The notes beneath the pieces were generated by a model. It ran no database searches and was not told the DNA's origin. It was given only the letters and a program-made list of their open reading frames with translations. Positions 27,544 to 37,679 of a stretch of DNA of 64,000 nt are shown in pieces. The stretch spans positions 3,128,501 to 3,192,500 of the forward strand of contig NZ_CP060713.1 in assembly GCF_014395785.1 (NCBI RefSeq). The letters are read 5' to 3'. Within the stretch, counting starts at the first letter, position 1. The number at the start of each line of letters is the position of its first letter. The DNA comes from Nocardioides mesophilus (lineage in GTDB: Bacteria; Actinomycetota; Actinomycetes; Propionibacteriales; Nocardioidaceae). The position numbers and the translations under genes are program-made.

Positions 27544-28434
27544 GTGACGGCCCGGACGGACCGGAGTAGAACGTTGGCAACGGACACCACAAACGGGCTA
27601 CCGGGCCCTGCCCCGGATCGGCGCACCGCCCGGTGGAAGGCGGACATGCACCGGACGGGGCACATCCTGCTGCTGCACCACTCGGAGGGTGAGCGGCTGC
27701 GCGTGCTCGGTGACTGGTTCCGCGCCGGGCTGCGCAACCGCGAGAAGGTCCTCTACGTCGATGTCGCGGGCTGGGGCGCCTACACGATCATGCAGTCGTT
27801 CGCGGGACGCGGGCTAGACCTGAGACCCGCCCGGGACGCTGGCAGCTTCGAGATCGTGACGTTGGCGGACGCCGTGACGCCGGGGGGCCTGGAGCGCCTG
27901 CTCGAGGCAGGCCACGAGCAGGGCCGTCCCAGCACCCGGATGGCCTGTCGCTGCGACGCGGTCCTCGACGTCGAGGGCGAGGAGAGCTACCTCGACGTCG
28001 AGCGCCGGCTCGCGCTGGTCTGCCACACCCTGCCGGTCTCGGTGATGTGCCAGTACGACGCACGCACGACGCAGGGCGAACGGCTGGACCTGGCCGTGCG
28101 GTTGCACCCGGACTGGATCTACGAGAGCGGCCTGAACGTGCAACGCAGTGGGCAGCAGATCTTCGTCGAGGGCCGGGTGGACAGCTACGACCGCGACGTG
28201 CTGGAGCGGTCCTTGCACCGGATGGTGCAGGAGCTGCCGCCCGGCAGCACCCTGGACCTCGACCTGGAGGGTGTCGAGGCGCTGACCGCCGGAGCGTCAC
28301 AGGCCTTGCTCGACGGCACCGCGGCGTTCCGTGAGAAGGGCGGCCGGGTACGGTGCCACCCGCCGGCCGGTGAGGCCGGGTGGCTGCTGCGGGTCCTCGA
28401 GTCGCAGCACCGTCCGAACTTCGAGCTGCTGTGA
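27544..28434 (+). CDS. MEDS sensory domain protein with C-terminal STAS-like domain
   Basis: Up to 296 residues. HILLLHHSEGERLRVLGDWFRAGLRNREKVLYVD opens a MEDS domain (methanogen/methylotroph DcmR sensory), here about residues 35-195. The rest (LDLDLEGVEALTAGASQALLDG) resembles a STAS anti-sigma-antagonist domain. Such proteins are thought to sense small signals and act by partner switching. Start is unsure: GTG 27544 lacks a ribosome site, while ATG 27646 has GGAAGG 5 bp upstream and begins just at the domain. The stop is 3 bp from that of the convergent hydrolase. Confidence 0.7.
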   Translation: MTARTDRSRTLATDTTNGLPGPAPDRRTARWKADMHRTGHILLLHHSEGERLRVLGDWFRAGLRNREKVLYVDVAGWGAYTIMQSFAGRGLDLRPARDAGSFEIVTLADAVTPGGLERLLEAGHEQGRPSTRMACRCDAVLDVEGEESYLDVERRLALVCHTLPVSVMCQYDARTTQGERLDLAVRLHPDWIYESGLNVQRSGQQIFVEGRVDSYDRDVLERSLHRMVQELPPGSTLDLDLEGVEALTAGASQALLDGTAAFREKGGRVRCHPPAGEAGWLLRVLESQHRPNFELL

Positions 28435-28437
28435 GGT

Positions 28438-29844
28438 TCAGACCAGGCGGACGCGCTCCCCGAAGCGGGGTGCCACCGTGGTCCAGCCGAGCTGCTTGCG
28501 CAGGCGCTTGGCGAGGGCTGCCGCTGACGTCTCGGTCCCGTGGACGACGTACACCACCTCCGGGTCGCTGATCCGGGAGAGCCAGGTGACCAGCTGGGCG
28601 CAGTCCGCGTGCGCGGAGAACCCCAGGACGCTGACGACCTCGGCGTGCACGGGAACGTAGCTGCCGTAGATCTTCAGGTGCTGGGCGCCGTCGGCCAGTG
28701 CCTGGCCCCGGGTGCCGGGGACCTGGAAGCCGGTGAGGATCACCGAGTTCCGCTCGTGCGGGAGCTGGGCGCGCAGGTGGTGCAGGACGCGCCCGCCGGT
28801 GGCCATCCCCGACGCCGAGACGATGATGCACGGTCGGTCCGGCTCGTTGAGCGCCTCGCTGCCGGCCGCGTCGGGGACCCGGATGACGTTCTCGTCCCAG
28901 CCCAGGTCGTCCGGCTTCAGGTCCGGGCGCAGGTCGGCGTCGCCGTCGGCCAGGGCGCTGCGGTAGACCTCCCAGGCCCGCAGCGCCATCGGGCTGTCGA
29001 CGTAGATCGGCAGGCGGGGGATCCGGCGTGCGGCCTGCATCCGCACCAGGCTGTGCACGATCACCGGCGTCCGGTCGACCGCGAAGGCGGGCATCAGGCA
29101 GGACCCGCCCCGGCGGACCGTCCGGTTGATCACCGCGGCGAGGTGCTCCTCGTCCTGCGCGGGGTGCAGGCTGTCGCCGTACGTCGACTCCACCACCGCC
29201 ACGTCGACGTCGTGCGGAGCGGCCGGGGGGCTGAGCAGCGGGTGCCCCGGACGGCCCAGGTCGCCGCTGAACAGCATCCGGCAACCGGCCACGTCCACCT
29301 CCGCGAAGGACGAGCCGAGGATGTGGCCCGCCGGCCGGAGCCGGACGTCGATGTCGGGGGTGACCCGCTGCAGCAGCTCCACCGCGATCGGACGCAGCAG
29401 CCGCAGGGCCCGGGTCGCGTCCTCGGTGGTGAACAGCGGGCGGGGGGGGTCGTGCTTGGAGTAGCCGTGCAGCAGCGCCCGCTCCGCCTCCTGCTCCTGC
29501 AGGTGCGCCGCGTCGAGCAGCACGATCTCGGCCAGCTCGGCAGTCCTGGCCGTGCACCACACCGGTCCGGTGAAGCCGTGCGCCGCCAGCACGGGCAGGT
29601 AGCCGCTGTGGTCGAGATGGGCGTGCGTGAGCACGGCAGCGTCGAGGCTGCCCGGATCGACGAACGGTGGCTCCCAGTTGCGGCGCCGCCAGGCCCGCTC
29701 GCCCTGGAACAGGCCTGCGTCCACCAGCACCCGGGACCGGTCGGTCTGCAGCAGGAACCGGCTGCCGGTGACGGTGCCCGCGGCTCCGTGGAAGGTCAGC
29801 GACGCATGCGGGACGCCCTCTCGCGACGACGCCGCCGCGGTCAC
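28438..29844 (-). CDS. Beta-CASP metallo-beta-lactamase-fold hydrolase
   Basis: A 468-residue protein of the RNA-processing MBL group. The zinc motif HAHLDHSG is at about residue 76, ESTYGDS marks the beta-CASP insert, and GFSAHAD plus YVVHGT close the active site (RMMBL region). Relatives are exo- or endoribonucleases such as archaeal CPSF-type enzymes. GTG 29844 overlaps the stop of the alcohol dehydrogenase by GTGA, so the DUF1876, dehydrogenase and hydrolase genes form one operon. Confidence 0.87.
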   Translation of the reverse strand: MTAAASSREGVPHASLTFHGAAGTVTGSRFLLQTDRSRVLVDAGLFQGERAWRRRNWEPPFVDPGSLDAAVLTHAHLDHSGYLPVLAAHGFTGPVWCTARTAELAEIVLLDAAHLQEQEAERALLHGYSKHDPPRPLFTTEDATRALRLLRPIAVELLQRVTPDIDVRLRPAGHILGSSFAEVDVAGCRMLFSGDLGRPGHPLLSPPAAPHDVDVAVVESTYGDSLHPAQDEEHLAAVINRTVRRGGSCLMPAFAVDRTPVIVHSLVRMQAARRIPRLPIYVDSPMALRAWEVYRSALADGDADLRPDLKPDDLGWDENVIRVPDAAGSEALNEPDRPCIIVSASGMATGGRVLHHLRAQLPHERNSVILTGFQVPGTRGQALADGAQHLKIYGSYVPVHAEVVSVLGFSAHADCAQLVTWLSRISDPEVVYVVHGTETSAAALAKRLRKQLGWTTVAPRFGERVRLV

Positions 29845-30835
29845 GGGTGCACCTCGAGCACCGCGACCCCGGTGACCCTGCCGTGCTCGAGGTCGTCCAG
29901 CGCCCGGTCCGCCTCCGAGAACGGGTAGCGGACGACGTGCGGGCGCACGTGCAGGGCGGCGGCGAGACGCAGCAGCTCCTCGCCGTCGGTGCGGGTGTTG
30001 GAGGTCACGGTGGTCAGGCTCCGTTCCCGGAACAGATGCTCCTGGTAGTCCAGCGGCGGGACGTCGCTGAGATGGATGCCGGCCACCGCCAAGGTGCCGC
30101 CCCGGTCGAGGGCCGCCAGGGCCACCGGCACCAGGTCGCCGACCGGGGCGAAGAGGATGGCGGAGTCGAGGGGCTCGGGAGGGGAGTCGTACGCGTCGCC
30201 GACGGAGGCCGCCCCCAGCCCGGCCGCCAGCCGGCGCGCGTCCTCGCCGCGGGTCAGCACGTGCACCTCGGCTCCCTGCGCGATCGCGATCTGCGCGGTC
30301 AGGTGGGCGCTGGCGCCGAAGCCGTAGAGCCCGAGCCGCCCCCCGGAGGAAGTGCGGCGCGCCGCAGCGCCCGGTAGCCGATGATCCCGGCGCACAGCAG
30401 CGGGGCCAGCTCGCACGCGTCGCCGTCCTCGGGCAGGGCATAGGCGAACGCCGCCGGCACGGTCAGCAGGTCGGCGTAGCCGCCCTCGGCGTCCCAGCCG
30501 GTGTACCGCGACGCCGGGCAGAGGTTCTCCCGGCCGCTGCGGCACCAGCGGCACTGCCCGCACGTCGAGTGCAGCCAGGCCACCCCGACCCGGTCGCCCA
30601 CCTCGAAACGGGTCACCCCGGGACCGGTCTCGGCGACCCGCCCCACCACCTCGTGACCCGGGGTGACGTGCGGCTGCCGGGGTGGCAGCTCGAGCGCCGC
30701 GAGGTGCAGGTCGGTGCGGCACACGCCGCAGGCCTCGACGCGCACGAGGACCTCACCGCGGACGGGCACGGGCATCGGGCACTCGGTCTGACGCAGGCGC
30801 GGGCGGTCCGTTCCGGTGACCACCCACGACCGCAC
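29841..30835 (-). pseudogene. Zinc-dependent alcohol dehydrogenase, frameshifted
   Basis: A medium-chain zinc dehydrogenase in two frames. The first (30835 to about 30340) has the catalytic-zinc motif [18 protein letters not shown] and the four-Cys structural zinc site [15 protein letters not shown]. The second continues with [13 protein letters not shown], the Rossmann region, down to 29841. The break falls in six C (30339-30344, plus strand); one extra base restores [12 protein letters not shown]. Start GTG 30835 is 3 bp after the DUF1876 stop. It may be a sequencing error, in which case the gene is intact at about 331 residues. Confidence 0.85.
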
Positions 30836-30838
30836 GGA

Positions 30839-31117
30839 TCAGTCCTTCAGCGTGGCTCGCTCATGCGTGACGGCCTCGATGTCCTGGGCCGCCGTGTGCA
30901 GCAGCTGGTGGGCCAGCTCCGAGAGCGCCCGTGCCGCGGCCAGCTCGTCGCCGATCTCGGGGATGTCGCGGTCCGCTGGGTTCAGCCGGGCCACCCCGGT
31001 GGCGGTCAGCGACGTGCGGTCCGACGTACGCAGTCGTGCGTCGGCGTGGGTGTGGCCGTCCCGCTCACCGATGAGCAGGTCGACGGACCAGGTCTTGACG
31101 GCGGTGTGCATGCTCAT
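30839..31117 (-). CDS. DUF1876 domain-containing protein
   Basis: A 92-residue protein spanning the whole DUF1876 family: [20 protein letters not shown], then [25 protein letters not shown]. Rv1738, a DosR-regulon protein with a fold like ribosome hibernation factors, belongs to this family, so a role in ribosome stasis is plausible. GAGGAG lies 3 bp before ATG 31117. First gene of an operon with the alcohol dehydrogenase and beta-CASP hydrolase, with a DosR-like box 113 bp upstream. Confidence 0.9.
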   Translation of the reverse strand: MSMHTAVKTWSVDLLIGERDGHTHADARLRTSDRTSLTATGVARLNPADRDIPEIGDELAAARALSELAHQLLHTAAQDIEAVTHERATLKD

Positions 31118-31229
31118 CGACTCCTCAACCTTTCTGGACGCGGCCCCAGGTGTGGACGGGATGCGTGACCCCTGACCCCTCGTACCTGGGGCCGCACCCC
31201 ATCTCAGCGACGCCCCGCTGCGAGAGGCA

Positions 31230-31243
31230 GGGGCAAAGGTCCC
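31230..31243. promoter_or_regulatory. DosR/DevR-like box
   Basis: GGGGCAAAGGTCCC fits the GGGNC-N4-GNCCC core fully and 11 of 14 positions of the DosR core. It lies 113 bp upstream of DUF1876 (leftward) and 133 bp upstream of DUF1918 (rightward). Confidence 0.55.
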
Positions 31244-31375
31244 CCACATCGCCCGGGTGGGGGTCGGGGCGGCGGGCCCGGTGCACCCGGGACCTCCGTC
31301 CCTCCCCGGCAGGCGGTCCCTGCGATTGAGTGGGACCAAGCCGTGGTGAACCGGCCCGGCGGAGAGGAGACCCCC

Positions 31376-31594
31376 ATGAAGGCCGCACCTGGCGACCGGC
31401 TCGTCATCCACAGCCTGCACGTCGACGGTCCCGTCCGGGACGGTGAGATCCTGGAGGTGCGAGGAGCAGACGGGGCGCCGCCGTACCTCGTCCGCTGGTC
31501 CGACACCGGGCACGAGGGTCTGGTCTTCCCGGGTCCCGACGCCACCGTCCAGCACTTCGAGCACGTGACGCCGGCCGATGGTGGCGCCACGTGA
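31376..31594 (+). CDS. DUF1918 domain-containing protein
   Basis: A 72-residue protein that is entirely one DUF1918 domain: GDRLVIHSL near the start, REGE-like [31 protein letters not shown]. The SH3-like fold is common in actinobacteria; its role is unknown. GAGAGGAGA precedes ATG 31376. Its end overlaps the start of the P-type ATPase by 17 bp, so both are probably translated from one message. Confidence 0.9.
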   Translation: MKAAPGDRLVIHSLHVDGPVRDGEILEVRGADGAPPYLVRWSDTGHEGLVFPGPDATVQHFEHVTPADGGAT

Positions 31595-34058
31595 CGTAGA
31601 GCCGCCGGACGTCGAGGACGATCTCGCCGCCCCGGCCCGACCCGAACGGCCGGTGCCCGGCTCCGGCCTGAGCGTCGACGAGGCCCGCCGGCTCCTCGAG
31701 GAGCACGGACCCAACCGGATCCCGCGGTCCCGTCCGCCGCGGATGCTCGGGCGTGTGCTCATGCAGCTGCGCGACCCGATGCTGCTGCTGCTGCTCGCCG
31801 CCGGCGTCTTCACGACCCTGACCGGTGACGTCCCCGACACCCTGGTGATCGGGCTCGTCGTCGTGCTCAACACCGTGCTCGGCGTCGTCCAGGAGTGGCG
31901 CGCCGAGCGGGCCATCGCTGCCCTGGACCGGCTGGCGGCGCCCTGGGCGGTCGTGATCCGCGACGGCGCACCGACCCGGCTCTCGGCCGAGGACGTCGTT
32001 CCCGGGGACCTGCTGGTGCTGGGTGCGGGGGACGTGGTCGCCGCCGACGGCGAGCTGGTGGAGGCACACCGGCTGCAGCTCGACGAGTCGGCGATCACCG
32101 GCGAGTCCGAGCCGCGCGAGCGGGCGGTCGGCGAGCAGGTGGAGGCCGGGACCGTGACCACCCGCGGTCGGGCGGTCGCCGTCGTGACGCGGACCGGCGC
32201 GACGAGCGGTCTCGGCCGGATCGCCGCGCTGGTGGCGCAGGCCCCGCGTCGGAGCACGCCGCTGCAGCAGCGGCTCACCCGGCTCAGCGGCCAGCTCGTC
32301 GTCGCCGTCGCCGCGCTCGCGACGCTGGTGCTGCTGCTGGGACTCGCCCGCGGGCGTCCCTTGGTCGACATGATCCTGGTGGCGGTCAGCCTCGCGGTGG
32401 CCGCGGTGCCGGAGTCGTTGCCGGCGGTGGTCTCCATCGCCCTGGCCACCGGAGCCCACCGGATGGCGCAGCGGCACGCCGTCGTCCGGGCACTCCCCGC
32501 CGTGGAGACGCTGGGCTCGGTGACCGTCCTCGCCTCGGACAAGACCGGCACCCTCACCGAGGGCAAGATGGTGGTGGAGCGGCTGTGGACGCCGGCCGAC
32601 GGTGAGCCCGCGGAGCGTGACCTGCTGCGCGACGGCGTGCTGTGCAATGACGCCCAGGACTCCATCGACGACTCGGGCGACCCGTTGGAGGTGGCCCTGG
32701 TGAACGCGGCCCGGGAGGTCTTCCCGGTGGCCGCGGCACGCCAGGAGTGGGCGCGCCTCGAGGAGCGGCCCTTCGACAACCAGGTGCGCCGGATGCTCAC
32801 CCTGCACCGCAACGACGCCGGGCGACGGCTGCTGGTCTGCAAGGGCGCGGCCGAGGCGGTCGCGGAGCTGCTGGCCGACGACCAGCCGGCGCAGCGCTCG
32901 CTGCTGGCCGCCGAGGAGCTGAGCGAGGCGGGCTACCGGGTGCTGATGGTGGCCGACCGGGAGGGCGACGAGCTGCTCGGGCTCGACGACGCCGGCCTGC
33001 GACTCGTCGGCCTGGTGGCGATCAGCGACCCGCCCCGGGCGGCGGCCCGAGGTGTCATCGACGAGCTGCACGGTGCCGGCATCCGGCTGGTGCTAGTCAC
33101 CGGGGACAACGCCGGCACCGCGCGCGCGGTGGCTGCCCGGCTCGGCCTGCTGGACGCGACCCCGGCGGTCGTCGAGGGAGCGGACCTGTCCGGCCGACTC
33201 GCGCAGGGGCCCCCGGACGACGTCGGCGTCTTCGCCCGGATCCGGCCGGAGCAGAAGGTGGAGATCGTCGAGCACCTGCAGCAGTGCGGTGAGGTGGTCG
33301 CGATGACCGGCGACGGCGTCAACGACGCGCCTGCCCTGCGCCGCGCGGACATCGGGGTGGCGATGGGCGACACCGGCACCGAGGTGGCCCGCCAGGCGGC
33401 CGACGTCGTGCTGGTCGACGACAACCTCGAGACGCTGGCGCATGCCGTCGAGGAGGGTCGGCGGGTCTACACCAACATCCGCACCTTCCTGCGCTACGGC
33501 ATCAGCGGCGGCTTCGCGGAGGTGGCCGTCATGCTGCTCGGACCGTTCCTGGGGATGCCGATCCCGTTGCTGCCGGCCCAGATCCTCTGGATCAACATGC
33601 TCACGCACGGGCTGCCCGGTGTCGCGTTCAGTGCCGAGCCGGCCGACCCGCGCACGATGAAGCAACCGTCGCGCCCGCCGCAGGAGTCGATCCTCGGGGC
33701 AGGGCTGCTCCGCCAGATCGCCATCGCCGGCTCGCTGATCGGTGTCGTGTCACTCGTGGCCGGCCTGCTCGCCCTGCAGTGGGGGGCCCACGTCCAGAGC
33801 AGCGTGTTCGTGACGCTCGCCTTCGGCCAGCTGTCCGTCGCGCTCGCACTGCGGGCCCCCGTCGCCCGGCGTCGGCTGCGCGAGCGGATGGTGGAGCTGG
33901 CCGTGGCGGGGGCGGTGCTGCTCCAGCTGCTTGCGCTCTACGTCCCGCTGCTGCAGGAGCTGCTCGGCACCCGCCCCCTGACCGCCTCGGAGCTGGCCGC
34001 GGCCGGCGCCCTGGGGGTGCTCCCCGGGCTGGCCGTGCGGGTCTTCCGGGGTCGCTGA
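31578..34058 (+). CDS. P-type cation-transporting ATPase (P2A-like)
   Basis: An intact 826-residue ion pump. TGESEP lies in the actuator domain, PESLPAVVS in helix 4, phosphorylated D321 in [10 protein letters not shown] and GDGVNDAP near 577-584. The C-terminal six-helix part is complete. PESLPAVV and [11 protein letters not shown] resemble Ca2+-type (SERCA-like) pumps; the ion is not proved. CtpF (Rv1997), a DosR target, is of this group. ATG 31578 lies within the end of the DUF1918 gene. Confidence 0.9.
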   Translation: MVAPRDVEPPDVEDDLAAPARPERPVPGSGLSVDEARRLLEEHGPNRIPRSRPPRMLGRVLMQLRDPMLLLLLAAGVFTTLTGDVPDTLVIGLVVVLNTVLGVVQEWRAERAIAALDRLAAPWAVVIRDGAPTRLSAEDVVPGDLLVLGAGDVVAADGELVEAHRLQLDESAITGESEPRERAVGEQVEAGTVTTRGRAVAVVTRTGATSGLGRIAALVAQAPRRSTPLQQRLTRLSGQLVVAVAALATLVLLLGLARGRPLVDMILVAVSLAVAAVPESLPAVVSIALATGAHRMAQRHAVVRALPAVETLGSVTVLASDKTGTLTEGKMVVERLWTPADGEPAERDLLRDGVLCNDAQDSIDDSGDPLEVALVNAAREVFPVAAARQEWARLEERPFDNQVRRMLTLHRNDAGRRLLVCKGAAEAVAELLADDQPAQRSLLAAEELSEAGYRVLMVADREGDELLGLDDAGLRLVGLVAISDPPRAAARGVIDELHGAGIRLVLVTGDNAGTARAVAARLGLLDATPAVVEGADLSGRLAQGPPDDVGVFARIRPEQKVEIVEHLQQCGEVVAMTGDGVNDAPALRRADIGVAMGDTGTEVARQAADVVLVDDNLETLAHAVEEGRRVYTNIRTFLRYGISGGFAEVAVMLLGPFLGMPIPLLPAQILWINMLTHGLPGVAFSAEPADPRTMKQPSRPPQESILGAGLLRQIAIAGSLIGVVSLVAGLLALQWGAHVQSSVFVTLAFGQLSVALALRAPVARRRLRERMVELAVAGAVLLQLLALYVPLLQELLGTRPLTASELAAAGALGVLPGLAVRVFRGR

Positions 34059-34070
34059 GCCGCGCGGACC

Positions 34071-35021
34071 TCAGGTGCGCAGGAACACGTCGCGAAGCGC
34101 GCGTCGCGGGGTGCGCTCGAGGGGCTCCCGGGACGCGGGCAACCACCCGATCCGGACCAGGATCTGCGGGCAGAGCCGGTCCTCCAGCACGGTGCCGGAG
34201 ACCTCGGCGCGGGTCTGCGCCACCTCGATGCACTGGCTCATCGGCACCACCGAGAGGCCCTTCTGCGTCGCCCGGAGCCAGACCTCGCTCAGCGCCTCCC
34301 CGGCCCGCAACCGCGAGAGCGTGTCGTCCGAGGAGGTCGCCACCATCAGCAGCCCGACGCCCTCCTCCTCCATCGCCTCGGGCGGTGCCGGCTCCCGACG
34401 CAGCAGGTCGGCGGTCGGCATCCCCGAGCCGCGGTCGTTGCGCCGCCACAGCGCCAGCTCGTCGAGGTAGGCGGTGTCACTGCGCTGCAGCTCGTCGGCC
34501 CGGGCGGTGAGCTCGGCGAGACGTTGCCGGACCGCACCGTCGGAGACCGGCAGCACGTGGGCCCCCCAGCGGGAGCCCGACCGGGCGAGGCTGTGCAGCT
34601 GCTCCGGGGGCACCGGCCACGAGCCGAGCGGGCGGCGGTCGGTGTGCCGCGCCGCCAGCGCCTGCAGCAGCCGGGTGGCGTCGGGGGAGACCGGAGCCCG
34701 GGTGAACGACACCATCGCCAGGCGGTGCGGCCGGCCGGGCTCGGGGACCCGGCGTACATGGGAGGCCCAGCCCAGGCCTGCCGCCGCGACCTGGACGTGG
34801 TGGAGCGCCGCACCGCAGCTGATCGCCAGGTCGCGGCCGTCAGGGTCGCTGTGCAGCAGCTGCCGGGACCGGTCGGCGACCAGCTCGAGACCGGTGGCCG
34901 TCGCCCGCCACAACCAGGGCTGGGTGTTGTGCACGCTGGGCGCGCGGCAGGCGAGCGTCAGCAGCTCCTCGTACGGCGGCGCCGCCGTCGTCGCACGGGC
35001 CGACGCGCTGGTGCCGGTCAC
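34071..35021 (-). CDS. Acg-like nitroreductase-fold flavoprotein
   Basis: A 316-residue protein of the Acg family, a nitroreductase fold thought to store rather than turn over FMN. APSVHNTQPWLWR at about 32-44 and CGAALHHVQVAAAGLG match the family; HTDRRPLGSWPVP and GLSVVPMSQ follow. In mycobacteria, acg (Rv2032) is a DosR target beside hspX. GTG 35021 overlaps the stop of the upstream Usp gene by GTGA, giving a two-gene operon. Confidence 0.87.
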   Translation of the reverse strand: MTGTSASARATTAAPPYEELLTLACRAPSVHNTQPWLWRATATGLELVADRSRQLLHSDPDGRDLAISCGAALHHVQVAAAGLGWASHVRRVPEPGRPHRLAMVSFTRAPVSPDATRLLQALAARHTDRRPLGSWPVPPEQLHSLARSGSRWGAHVLPVSDGAVRQRLAELTARADELQRSDTAYLDELALWRRNDRGSGMPTADLLRREPAPPEAMEEEGVGLLMVATSSDDTLSRLRAGEALSEVWLRATQKGLSVVPMSQCIEVAQTRAEVSGTVLEDRLCPQILVRIGWLPASREPLERTPRRALRDVFLRT

Positions 35022-35959
35022 GAGCGCACCGTCTGGGTGGGGCGGGTCCGCTGGTGCGCGGCGGAGGCGGGCGTCTCCGCCTGTCGCAGCGCCGGGACCA
35101 CCTCGACGGGGCACAGCGACTCCTGGATGAGCGACCGGGTCAGCGAGCCCAGTCTCGGCACGCGTCTCGGGGCCCGGTTGCGACCGACGACGAGGAGGTC
35201 GGAGTGGCCCGAGGCCTGCAGCAGCGCGTCGAAGGGACGCATGTGCAGCACGTGCACCCGGACCTCCACCCCGGGGTAGTCGTCGCGGAGCTCGGTCACC
35301 CGGCTCTGCAGGTCGCGTTGTGCCTGCGCGGCCCAACGGTGCACCGCCTTGCGGTCGGCGATCGCGTCGTCGTAGGCGGTCGGGAGGTGCCACGCGTGCA
35401 TCACGGTGAGCGTCCCGCGCAGACCCTCGGCGATCGAGAACCCGTGGCGCAGCAGCGCCTCGTCGGGGTGCACCTGGTCGACCGCGACGGTGACGTGGGC
35501 ACCGGCGGTGAGCGGCCCGGTCCAGGACTCCGGCACCGAGACCATCGGGACCCCGCACCGCTCCGCCACACCGGCCGCGGTCGACCCGGTGAAGATCCGG
35601 GCGAACCGGGACTGCTGCCGGTGCTGCAGGACCAGCCGGTCCGCGCGCTCGCTGGCCTCGAGCAGCACCGGGACGGTGGAGCCGGTCCTGACCACCGTGT
35701 CGACCGGCAGCCGTCCGTCGCTGAGCTGCTGCACGCGCTCCGCGGCGTGGTGGACCAGCTGCTCCCCGACCAGCTGGGCCCCACGCAGCGTGAGGAGCAT
35801 CGACTCGGGACCTCCGGCACCGCGCGAGTGGACGACGTGCACGAGCCGCACTCCCCGGCCTTCGCGCAACGCCTGGTCCGTGGCGAAGGTCAGCGCGGCC
35901 TCATGCACGTCGGAGTCACCGACGGCGACGACGATCGGCAGGAGGTCGCGGCTGGACAT
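35018..35959 (-). CDS. Tandem-domain universal stress protein
   Basis: A 313-residue protein with two UspA domains (about 8-145 and 155-292). The second keeps the nucleotide-binding pattern VVGRNRAPRRVPRLGSLTRSLI; the first is looser (LQHRQQSRFARIFTGSTAAGVA). Tandem Usp proteins of this size are typical DosR targets. A DosR-like box lies 64 bp upstream. Followed by the Acg-like gene with a 4-bp overlap. Confidence 0.9.
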   Translation of the reverse strand: MSSRDLLPIVVAVGDSDVHEAALTFATDQALREGRGVRLVHVVHSRGAGGPESMLLTLRGAQLVGEQLVHHAAERVQQLSDGRLPVDTVVRTGSTVPVLLEASERADRLVLQHRQQSRFARIFTGSTAAGVAERCGVPMVSVPESWTGPLTAGAHVTVAVDQVHPDEALLRHGFSIAEGLRGTLTVMHAWHLPTAYDDAIADRKAVHRWAAQAQRDLQSRVTELRDDYPGVEVRVHVLHMRPFDALLQASGHSDLLVVGRNRAPRRVPRLGSLTRSLIQESLCPVEVVPALRQAETPASAAHQRTRPTQTVRS

Positions 35960-36022
35960 GGCTACTTCCTTCGACGGCTCGGTCAGTCACTTCACCGTCT
36001 CGGCTCGACGCCGGGACCGACC

Positions 36023-36036
36023 AGGGTCGAAGTCCC
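36023..36036. promoter_or_regulatory. DosR/DevR-like box
   Basis: AGGGTCGAAGTCCC keeps the right half (CGAAGTCCC) exactly; the left GGG is shifted by one base compared with the core. It lies 64 bp upstream of the leftward Usp gene and 103 bp upstream of the rightward alcohol dehydrogenase. Confidence 0.4.
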
Positions 36037-36138
36037 TTGGCTGGCATGACCAACGCACCTGACCACGCTCCGCGACGTCACGTGACGGTGGGACCGACGA
36101 GCCCGGCCACCGGGCGGGACCACGACGAGGAGAGCCCC

Positions 36139-37209
36139 ATGCGAGCGGTGCGGATGACGCAGTGGCAGGGGGAGCCGGTGCTCACCGAGGTGCCGGAGCC
36201 TGACCCGGGGCCGGGCGAGGTCGTGATCGCGGTCGGAGGCGCCGGCGCCTGCCACTCCGACCTGCACCTGCTCCACGAGTTCGAGGCCGGCGCGCTGCCG
36301 TGGAACCCGCCGTTCACCCTCGGTCACGAGAACGCCGGTTGGGTGCATCGGCTGGGTCCGGGCGTCGAGGGCCTCGAGCCCGGGGACCCGGTGGCCGTCG
36401 TGGGCGCCTGGGGGTGCGGGCGGTGCGGCCGTTGCCTGGCCGGGCTGGAGACCTACTGCGAGCGTCCCGACCTGGCCCCGGTGCCGGGCGGGGGAGGTGG
36501 CCTCGGCCTCGACGGCGGGATGGCGGACTACCTGCTGGTGCCGGGCGCCCGGCACCTCGTCCCGCTGCCCGAGGGGCTCACCCCGGCCGAGGCGGCGCCG
36601 CTGACCGACGCCGGGCTGACGCCGTACCACGCGGTGCGTCGTTCGCTGGCCAAGCTCACCCCGGAGAGCACCGCGGTCGCGGTGGGCGTCGGCGGCCTGG
36701 GTCACCTGGCGGTCCAGATCCTCAAGGCCGTGTGCCCGGCCCGGGTGATCGCGGTCGACCCGCGCGAGGACGCCCGGAGCCTCGCGCTCGCCGAAGGTGC
36801 CGACCTGGCGCTGCAGCCGGGTGAGGGACTGGTGGAGCAGGTCCGTGACGCCACCCACGGCCACGGCGCCGACGTGGTCCTGGACTTCGTGGGGTCGGAC
36901 GACTCGCTCGCCGCCGCGGCGGCGTACGCCCGGCCGTTGGGCGACCTGACGATCGTGGGCATCGCCGGCGGCAGCCTCCCGGTGTCGTTCTTCGGCGTCC
37001 CCTACGAGCTCAGCGTGCAGACGACCTACTGGGGCAACCGGTCCGAACTCGCCGAGGTCCTCGAGCTCGCGGCCCGCGGTCTGGTCCGGGCCAGGACGAC
37101 GACCTTCGACCTCGACGACGCGGTCGACGTGTACGCCCGGCTCGCCGCCGGAGAGATCACCGGACGCGCCGTCGTGGTGCCGGCGCGCGAGCCCGTCAGG
37201 ACGGCATGA
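36139..37209 (+). CDS. Zinc-dependent alcohol dehydrogenase
   Basis: An intact 356-residue medium-chain dehydrogenase. Catalytic-zinc ligands lie in GACHSDLH and LGHENAG; the structural zinc site is GCGRCGRCLAGLETYC; the Rossmann motif is GVGGLGHLAVQ. GAGGAGA sits before ATG 36139. Relatives oxidise or reduce primary alcohols and aldehydes with NAD(P). It diverges from the Usp/Acg operon and overlaps the stop of the convergent flavin-binding protein by 14 bp. Confidence 0.9.
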   Translation: MRAVRMTQWQGEPVLTEVPEPDPGPGEVVIAVGGAGACHSDLHLLHEFEAGALPWNPPFTLGHENAGWVHRLGPGVEGLEPGDPVAVVGAWGCGRCGRCLAGLETYCERPDLAPVPGGGGGLGLDGGMADYLLVPGARHLVPLPEGLTPAEAAPLTDAGLTPYHAVRRSLAKLTPESTAVAVGVGGLGHLAVQILKAVCPARVIAVDPREDARSLALAEGADLALQPGEGLVEQVRDATHGHGADVVLDFVGSDDSLAAAAAYARPLGDLTIVGIAGGSLPVSFFGVPYELSVQTTYWGNRSELAEVLELAARGLVRARTTTFDLDDAVDVYARLAAGEITGRAVVVPAREPVRTA

Positions 37210-37612
37210 CCCGTCTGCCGGTGACCTGGTCCGGGGTCACGCGCAGGACCAGCGAGCGGTCGCCGGCTGCCCAGGGCACCGGACGTGCCTCGTCGGTCTC
37301 GGGCAGCTCCCCGGGGTCGGCGGCCCGGGAGGGGCCCCGGACGAGGACGCTCCAGCCCGACTGCGTGTAGTCGTCGAACTCGTCGACCTCGAAGGCGGCG
37401 TAGCCCCATCGCAGGTGCTGGCCGAGCAGGCCGTCGGGCGAGGTGCGGAACAGGACAGATCGGTCGTGCACCGTGTAGTTGACCGGCAGCATCACCGCTC
37501 CCCTCCCGTCGCAGAAGCCCACCCGACCCACTTCGTGTGTCGCCAGCAGGTCCCAGCACTCCTGCGCGGACAGCTCGTTGAGATGCCCTGGTGCCCATCG
37601 ACCGTCGAGCAT
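37196..37612 (-). CDS. Pyridoxamine 5'-phosphate oxidase-family (split-barrel FMN) protein
   Basis: A 138-residue split-barrel protein: ELSAQECWDLLATHEVGRVGF, then LPVNYTVHDRSVLFRTSPDG and AAFEVDEFD. The family binds FMN or F420; many small members sit in DosR-like regulons. ATG 37612 has GAGGTGG 5 bp upstream. The frame stays open upstream through an Ala/Asp-coding repeat but contains no further usable start except GTG 37621. Confidence 0.85.
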   Translation of the reverse strand: MLDGRWAPGHLNELSAQECWDLLATHEVGRVGFCDGRGAVMLPVNYTVHDRSVLFRTSPDGLLGQHLRWGYAAFEVDEFDDYTQSGWSVLVRGPSRAADPGELPETDEARPVPWAAGDRSLVLRVTPDQVTGRRVMPS

Positions 37613-37652
37613 GTAACCCACCTCTTCGACCTTCTCGGCCGCTGCGGCCTGC

Positions 37653-37679
37653 GCTGCATCGGCTGCATCTGCTGCATCG
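37653..37679. repeat. Three 9-bp direct repeats
   Basis: GCTGCATCG, GCTGCATCT and GCTGCATCG follow each other without gap between the Usp stop (37690) and the flavin-binding gene start (37612). On the minus strand they would read as Asp-Ala-Ala units in the frame of the downstream gene. Confidence 0.8.
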
